9,932 nt of DNA from Betaproteobacteria bacterium (GTDB lineage: Bacteria > Pseudomonadota > Gammaproteobacteria > Tethybacterales > Tethybacteraceae), in NCBI GenBank assembly GCA_026710225.1, contig JAPORI010000215.1, forward strand, positions 1-9,932, read 5' to 3'. The translations under genes were made by a program, and so were the position numbers. The notes beneath the pieces were generated by a model, which did no database searches, was not told where the DNA came from, and worked only from the letters and a program-made list of their open reading frames with translations. This document shows, one piece after another, positions 7,070 through 9,932 of the stretch; the stretch's first letter is position 1; each line of letters starts with the position of its first letter.

Positions 7070-7887
7070 TTTTTGCTGGCGCTGAGCATCCGGTGCAGGG
7101 CGCGGCCGTCGGCGCCGCAGATGCGGCCAGCGAGGCGGGCTGCCTTGGCTGCCGGCAGGTGCTCGGCAAGCAGCTGCGCCACTTGTTGGGCTGTTGCGTC
7201 AATTTCCGGCCTGGCGATTTTGGCAACCAGAGTGAACTCGCCGCGCTCAGGCAGGATTGCCGCATCCTTGATCATGGTCGCGATCTGTGCAACCGGCGCG
7301 GCGACGATCTGTTCGTGCACCTTGGATATTTCCCGGCATACGCATACTTGCGCCTGCGCGTCGATCGCGGCAATCAGATCTATATCGGCGCCGGCAGTGC
7401 GCGGTGATGCGTAGATGATTATCGGCAAGTCGATCGCGGCCGCTTGCAGCAGTCTGGCGCGCGCCCGGGCGCGGGCGCGGGGCAGGAAGCCGACAAAAAC
7501 GAAGCCGTCGCCGCTGATGCCGGCGACGCTCATCGCCGCACCGGCTGCGCACGGACCCGGAACCGGAACTGTTTTCCAGCCGGCGGCACGAAAGATGGCA
7601 ACCGCCCGGGCACCGGGATCGGAAACCGCCGGGGTGCCGGCGTCGGACAGGTAGCAGATGTCGCCGTCGCTGGCTTCGGCCAGGGTGGTGGCGGTGGCCG
7701 CTTCGTTGTGTTCGCGCAGCGAGACGATTTTCTTGCCCTTGATGCCCATTGCGCTCAGCAGCCGGCGCGCCACCCGGGTGTCCTCGGCGGCGATGACCGG
7801 GCAGGATTCGATTACCGCTTTCAGCCGGGTGCTTGCATCGGCCAGGTTGCCCAGCGGGGTTGCGGCAACATAAAATGTTTTTTCCAT
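7066..7887 (-). CDS. rsmI: RsmI, 16S rRNA (cytidine-1402 2'-O)-methyltransferase
   Basis: This 273-residue protein belongs to the SAM-dependent tetrapyrrole-methylase (TP) fold family; E. coli RsmI is 286 residues. RsmI adds the 2'-O-methyl group to C1402 in the ribosomal P site. Family motifs visible are ATPLGNL at 9-15, AEDTR at 34-38, LSDAGTPAVSDPG at 80-92, PGPCA at 110-114 and FVGFLPR at 131-137. An Arg-Ala alternation at 137-145 sits where other members have a short basic stretch. The ATG at 7887 is chosen over upstream codons because a perfect AGGAGG precedes it by 5 nt and the conserved N-terminus MEKTFYVAATPLGN begins there. It is the first gene of the minus-strand series, and divergence from lpoA is the usual proteobacterial arrangement. 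Confidence 0.95.
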   Translation of the reverse strand: MEKTFYVAATPLGNLADASTRLKAVIESCPVIAAEDTRVARRLLSAMGIKGKKIVSLREHNEAATATTLAEASDGDICYLSDAGTPAVSDPGARAVAIFRAAGWKTVPVPGPCAAGAAMSVAGISGDGFVFVGFLPRARARARARLLQAAAIDLPIIIYASPRTAGADIDLIAAIDAQAQVCVCREISKVHEQIVAAPVAQIATMIKDAAILPERGEFTLVAKIARPEIDATAQQVAQLLAEHLPAAKAARLAGRICGADGRALHRMLSASKK

Positions 7888-7945
7888 ATTAGCCTCCTTA
7901 CAAATACGCCGCGGCCGCAGCCGCCGGATCGCTGCCGCGCTGGCA
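7888..7945. other. Divergent rsmI-lpoA intergenic region with in-frame upstream signal-peptide codons
   Basis: This is the only spacer between the two divergent transcripts. Positions 7871-7906 are AT-richer than the surroundings, but I cannot assign a -35/-10 pair on either strand. On the plus strand, 7904-7945 is open and in frame with lpoA and encodes a basic signal-peptide n-region. No Shine-Dalgarno sequence precedes 7904 on the plus strand. Confidence 0.4.
7893..7898 (-). promoter_or_regulatory. Ribosome binding site of rsmI
   Basis: AGGAGG on the minus strand lies 5 nt before the ATG at 7887. It is the strongest Shine-Dalgarno sequence in the window and shows that the long upstream extension of this frame is not coding. 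Confidence 0.8.
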
Positions 7946-9139
7946 ATGGTGCTGGCTGCGATTCTAGTTGCCGCAGCCGCCGATTCGGACGCTCCGGCCG
8001 CAGTTGCTGACCGGGAGACTTTGCCCAGCGATACTTTGGCGCCGCAACCGAAGAAGCCGGCAGTATCCACCGGGCGAGCCTTTGCCCCCGGTGGTCGGCA
8101 GGTGGCGCCGGGGGCGGGTCTGGATCTGTCCGGTCCGGTGGCTATGATCCTGCCGCTGGATGCGCCGGGTCTCATCGGCGAGGCGGCCAGTGCCTTTTTG
8201 CGCGGCTATGAGGATGCCGCTACCGCCGCCGGCATCAGGGCGGCGCTGGACATCTACGGCACCGACGGGCGGGAGGTTAGCGGCCTGGCCGGCTATCAGC
8301 AGGCGGTTGAAGAGGGCAGTTCAGTAATAGTTGCGGCGATGGTGCGCGGGGTGGCGGATCGGATCGTCGAACTCGATGAGTCGCAACAGGTCTTTTCGCT
8401 GCTGCTGCAGCTGCCTGATGAACCGGAGGACGCCAGCGGTGATATCTACTTCTTCCCGCTCGGTGCGGAAGTCGAGGCCGTCCAGTTCGTAAGCACAATC
8501 GGGCTTGCCGCCGAGCAGACCTATGTGCTGGTCGAGCCAAACCGGATCGGCCACCGGCTGCTGGATGCTATCCGCCGCGAATGGGGTCAGCGCGATGCCA
8601 CCGCCCTGATCGAGCGGCAGATTCTCAACAATGATTCCTGGCGCGAACTGCATGAGGAGTTGCGCGCCTTTCTTGAGGTTGATGAGGATGAACCGGCCGC
8701 CGCCTCCGTGCAGTTGCCGGCGCCGCCGGCGATTTTCGTCGCCGGCAGCCGCACTTTCGCCAATCGGGCGCGGCTCAATGTTCCCAGTGCGATCGACATT
8801 TATGTTCCGGCTTCGACCTTCACCGGAGTGCGTCAGCGCGCCAGCGCCCGGCTGGTTGCCAGCCGGGGGATGCGCTTTTTCGAGATGCCGGCGCTGCTGG
8901 CGCCGGAGGATTTCCCGCCGCCGCCGGCTGCCGCCGCCAACCACATCGCCCAGCGCTTTTACGCGGCCGGACTCGATGCGTTCATGATCGTTGCCAATGC
9001 CGCAATCTGGTCTACGGACAACTACTGGCAGGGTGAGGGCGCGACCGGTGCGCTGGCTTTGCGCGGACGCAGCTTCCGGCGCAACGGGATTGAAGTGGAG
9101 GTCGGCAGCGACGGCCGGCTGCGCCAACTTGACCAATAG
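7946..9139 (+). CDS. lpoA: LppC/LpoA-family penicillin-binding protein activator
   Basis: From the first ATG the protein has 397 residues. It resembles the C-terminal periplasmic-binding-like domain of LpoA, which in enterics activates PBP1A: GPVAMILPLDAPGLIGEAA near 63-81, and a C-terminal RFYAAGLDAF followed by GATGALAL and a final Gly-Arg segment matching the LppC ending. It lacks the N-terminal TPR domain of E. coli LpoA, like short betaproteobacterial forms. The true start is probably upstream. Codons 7904-7945 read RRGRSRRIAAALA after an ATA, and together with the annotated MVLAAILVAAAA they make a complete Sec signal peptide (basic n-region, hydrophobic core, Ala-rich cleavage site). 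No in-frame ATG, GTG or TTG precedes 7946. There is no lipobox cysteine, so it may be soluble periplasmic. The downstream gene, dolP, starts 12 nt later. Confidence 0.8.
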   Translation: MVLAAILVAAAADSDAPAAVADRETLPSDTLAPQPKKPAVSTGRAFAPGGRQVAPGAGLDLSGPVAMILPLDAPGLIGEAASAFLRGYEDAATAAGIRAALDIYGTDGREVSGLAGYQQAVEEGSSVIVAAMVRGVADRIVELDESQQVFSLLLQLPDEPEDASGDIYFFPLGAEVEAVQFVSTIGLAAEQTYVLVEPNRIGHRLLDAIRREWGQRDATALIERQILNNDSWRELHEELRAFLEVDEDEPAAASVQLPAPPAIFVAGSRTFANRARLNVPSAIDIYVPASTFTGVRQRASARLVASRGMRFFEMPALLAPEDFPPPPAAAANHIAQRFYAAGLDAFMIVANAAIWSTDNYWQGEGATGALALRGRSFRRNGIEVEVGSDGRLRQLDQ

Positions 9140-9151
9140 GGGATAGAATCG

Positions 9152-9805
9152 GTGTTTATGCGCCTACTTAGCGGACAACTTGTCAAACCGGCGGCGGTCG
9201 CTCTGGCGGCCGGGATGGCAATGCTGCTGACCTCCTGCGCACCGCTGGCGATCGGTAGCGTCACCACCGGCGGACTCGCTTCCGCCTCCAGCCGCACTTT
9301 CGGTGCCCAGATGGACGACACCGCCATCGAACTCAAGGCCGATGACGTGATCGAGGATCGGTTCGGCGATCAGGCCCGCTATTCGCTGGTTTCAATCAAC
9401 CGGGTGGTGCTGGTTGTAGGTCAGGCTCCCAACGACATGGTGCGTGACGAGATCACCGCCCTGGTTGCCGGTGTCGATAATGTCCGTCAGGTGCACAATC
9501 ACATGAGTCTCGGCGGCAAGCTGGCGGTCTCCTCGCTGATTTCCGATGCGACGATTACCGCCAAGGTCAAGGCCAACCTGCTGGCGGTGCAAGAGCAGGG
9601 CTTTTCCACCCTTGATATCAAGGTGGTTACCGAAAACAGCATCGTCTACCTGATGGGCCTGGTCTCGCGCAATGCCGGTGCGATTGCGATCCGCCAGGCG
9701 CGAAACACCTCTGGAGTGCATGATGTCAAGGCGCTGTTCGAGTACCTGCCCGACAGCCAGTTGTACGAGGATAGCGGCTATCCGCCCGCCGGTGGCGGGG
9801 TATGA
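9152..9805 (+). CDS. dolP: DolP/YraP-like outer-membrane lipoprotein with two BON domains
   Basis: This 217-residue protein has a lipoprotein signal (basic start, hydrophobic stretch 13-26, lipobox LTSC with the acylated Cys at 29). Two BON domains lie at about 55-120 and 130-200; VVLVVGQAPN and VVTENSIVYLMGLV closely match E. coli DolP (VLLVGQSPN, VTTENGEVFLMGLV). DolP sits in the inner leaflet of the outer membrane, binds anionic phospholipid and supports envelope integrity. The GTG at 9152 is preferred because AGGGGA ends 8 nt upstream; the ATG at 9158 is the alternative and changes only two residues. It follows lpoA by 12 nt, so the pair is probably an operon. In E. coli yraN and diaA lie between these genes; both are absent here. 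The Trp that in E. coli opens the second BON helix (DTWITTKV) is Thr here (DATITAKV). Confidence 0.9.
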   Translation: MFMRLLSGQLVKPAAVALAAGMAMLLTSCAPLAIGSVTTGGLASASSRTFGAQMDDTAIELKADDVIEDRFGDQARYSLVSINRVVLVVGQAPNDMVRDEITALVAGVDNVRQVHNHMSLGGKLAVSSLISDATITAKVKANLLAVQEQGFSTLDIKVVTENSIVYLMGLVSRNAGAIAIRQARNTSGVHDVKALFEYLPDSQLYEDSGYPPAGGGV

Positions 9806-9818
9806 GCAGCCGGCCGGC

Positions 9819-9932
9819 CTACACCTCGGTCATCTCGAACTCATCCTTGCGCGCTCCGCATTCCGGGCACACCCAGTTGATCGGAATGTCATCCCAGCGG
9901 GTGCCGGCGGCAAACCCCTCGTCGGGGTCTCC
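9819..9932 (-). CDS. Rubredoxin, C-terminal part (5' end outside window)
   Basis: The visible 37 residues read from the right edge to a TAG at 9821-9819. They contain the rubredoxin signature: GDPDEG, GTRWDDIP, then the second iron knuckle CPECG and a KDEFEM tail. The first CxxCG knuckle lies beyond the window. Rubredoxins of about 55 residues carry one Fe(Cys)4 centre and shuttle single electrons in the cytoplasm. The gene converges on dolP with only 13 bp between the stops and no clear terminator. Confidence 0.93.
   Translation of the reverse strand, partial: GDPDEGFAAGTRWDDIPINWVCPECGARKDEFEMTEV

Noticed and set aside
7888..8175. Upstream extension of rsmI to give a 369-residue protein
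   Set aside because: The AGGAGG at 7898-7893 and the conserved RsmI N-terminus fix the start at 7887. The extension is antisense to the lpoA 5' end.
8321..9136. Minus-strand open frame of 271 codons opposite lpoA
   Set aside because: It is a shadow of lpoA, whose plus frame shows the LppC C-terminal motifs and continues into the dolP pair.
9806..9820. Bidirectional terminator between dolP and rubredoxin
   Set aside because: A GCCGGCCGGC palindrome is present, but it is too short to form a stem with a loop and has no T-tract.
1..9932. tRNA, rRNA, CRISPR arrays, insertion sequences or attachment sites
   Set aside because: I looked on both strands and saw no regularly spaced repeats, tRNA-like cloverleaf with a CCA end, transposase motifs or terminal inverted repeats.

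Overview
The window is GC-rich, densely packed bacterial chromosome. The conserved genes point to Proteobacteria: coq7 (ubiquinone synthesis), rsmI, an LppC/LpoA-type PBP activator divergent from rsmI, a DolP/YraP-type two-BON lipoprotein, and a rubredoxin. The LpoA homologue is short (about 400 residues, no room for an N-terminal TPR domain). That form is more familiar in Betaproteobacteria than in enteric Gammaproteobacteria, so I lean to a beta- or beta-like gammaproteobacterium. No genus can be given.

Layout. Positions 7887 down to 3511 form a tight minus-strand series: rsmI, a glycolate-oxidase-type Fe-S protein (4-nt ATGA overlap with rsmI), coq7 (12-nt gap) and a membrane-anchored LivK-like binding protein (31-nt gap). 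A gap of about 135 bp (3375-3510) follows. It holds an extended -10 promoter, a possible 18-codon leader ORF and a GC-rich hairpin, all aimed at a very long minus-strand gene that fills 3374-1 and leaves the window. Divergent from rsmI on the plus strand are lpoA and dolP, and a rubredoxin gene enters convergently from the right edge.

The standout is the partial gene at 3374-1 (1124 codons visible). Its last ~300 residues match the pattern of the SopB/IpgD phosphoinositide phosphatases, which are type III secretion effectors, and the window ends roughly 20 residues before the expected catalytic Cys motif. In front of this domain lie about 700 extra residues: a disordered Ser/Thr/Gly/Ala N-terminus, a cysteine-clustered module I cannot name, a beta-type segment and a long helical region. 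A host-associated lifestyle is therefore plausible. No secretion apparatus or chaperone gene is visible here.

The other genes are mostly housekeeping. RsmI methylates 16S rRNA. Coq7 performs the last hydroxylation of ubiquinone synthesis, and the Fe-S protein probably belongs to a 2-hydroxyacid dehydrogenase. LpoA and DolP act at the cell envelope in peptidoglycan synthesis and outer-membrane integrity. Oddities include an orphan binding protein with an unusual amphipathic helical N-terminus and a lpoA signal peptide that appears to begin at an ATA codon. Apart from the 135-bp promoter gap there is no gene-free stretch of note.
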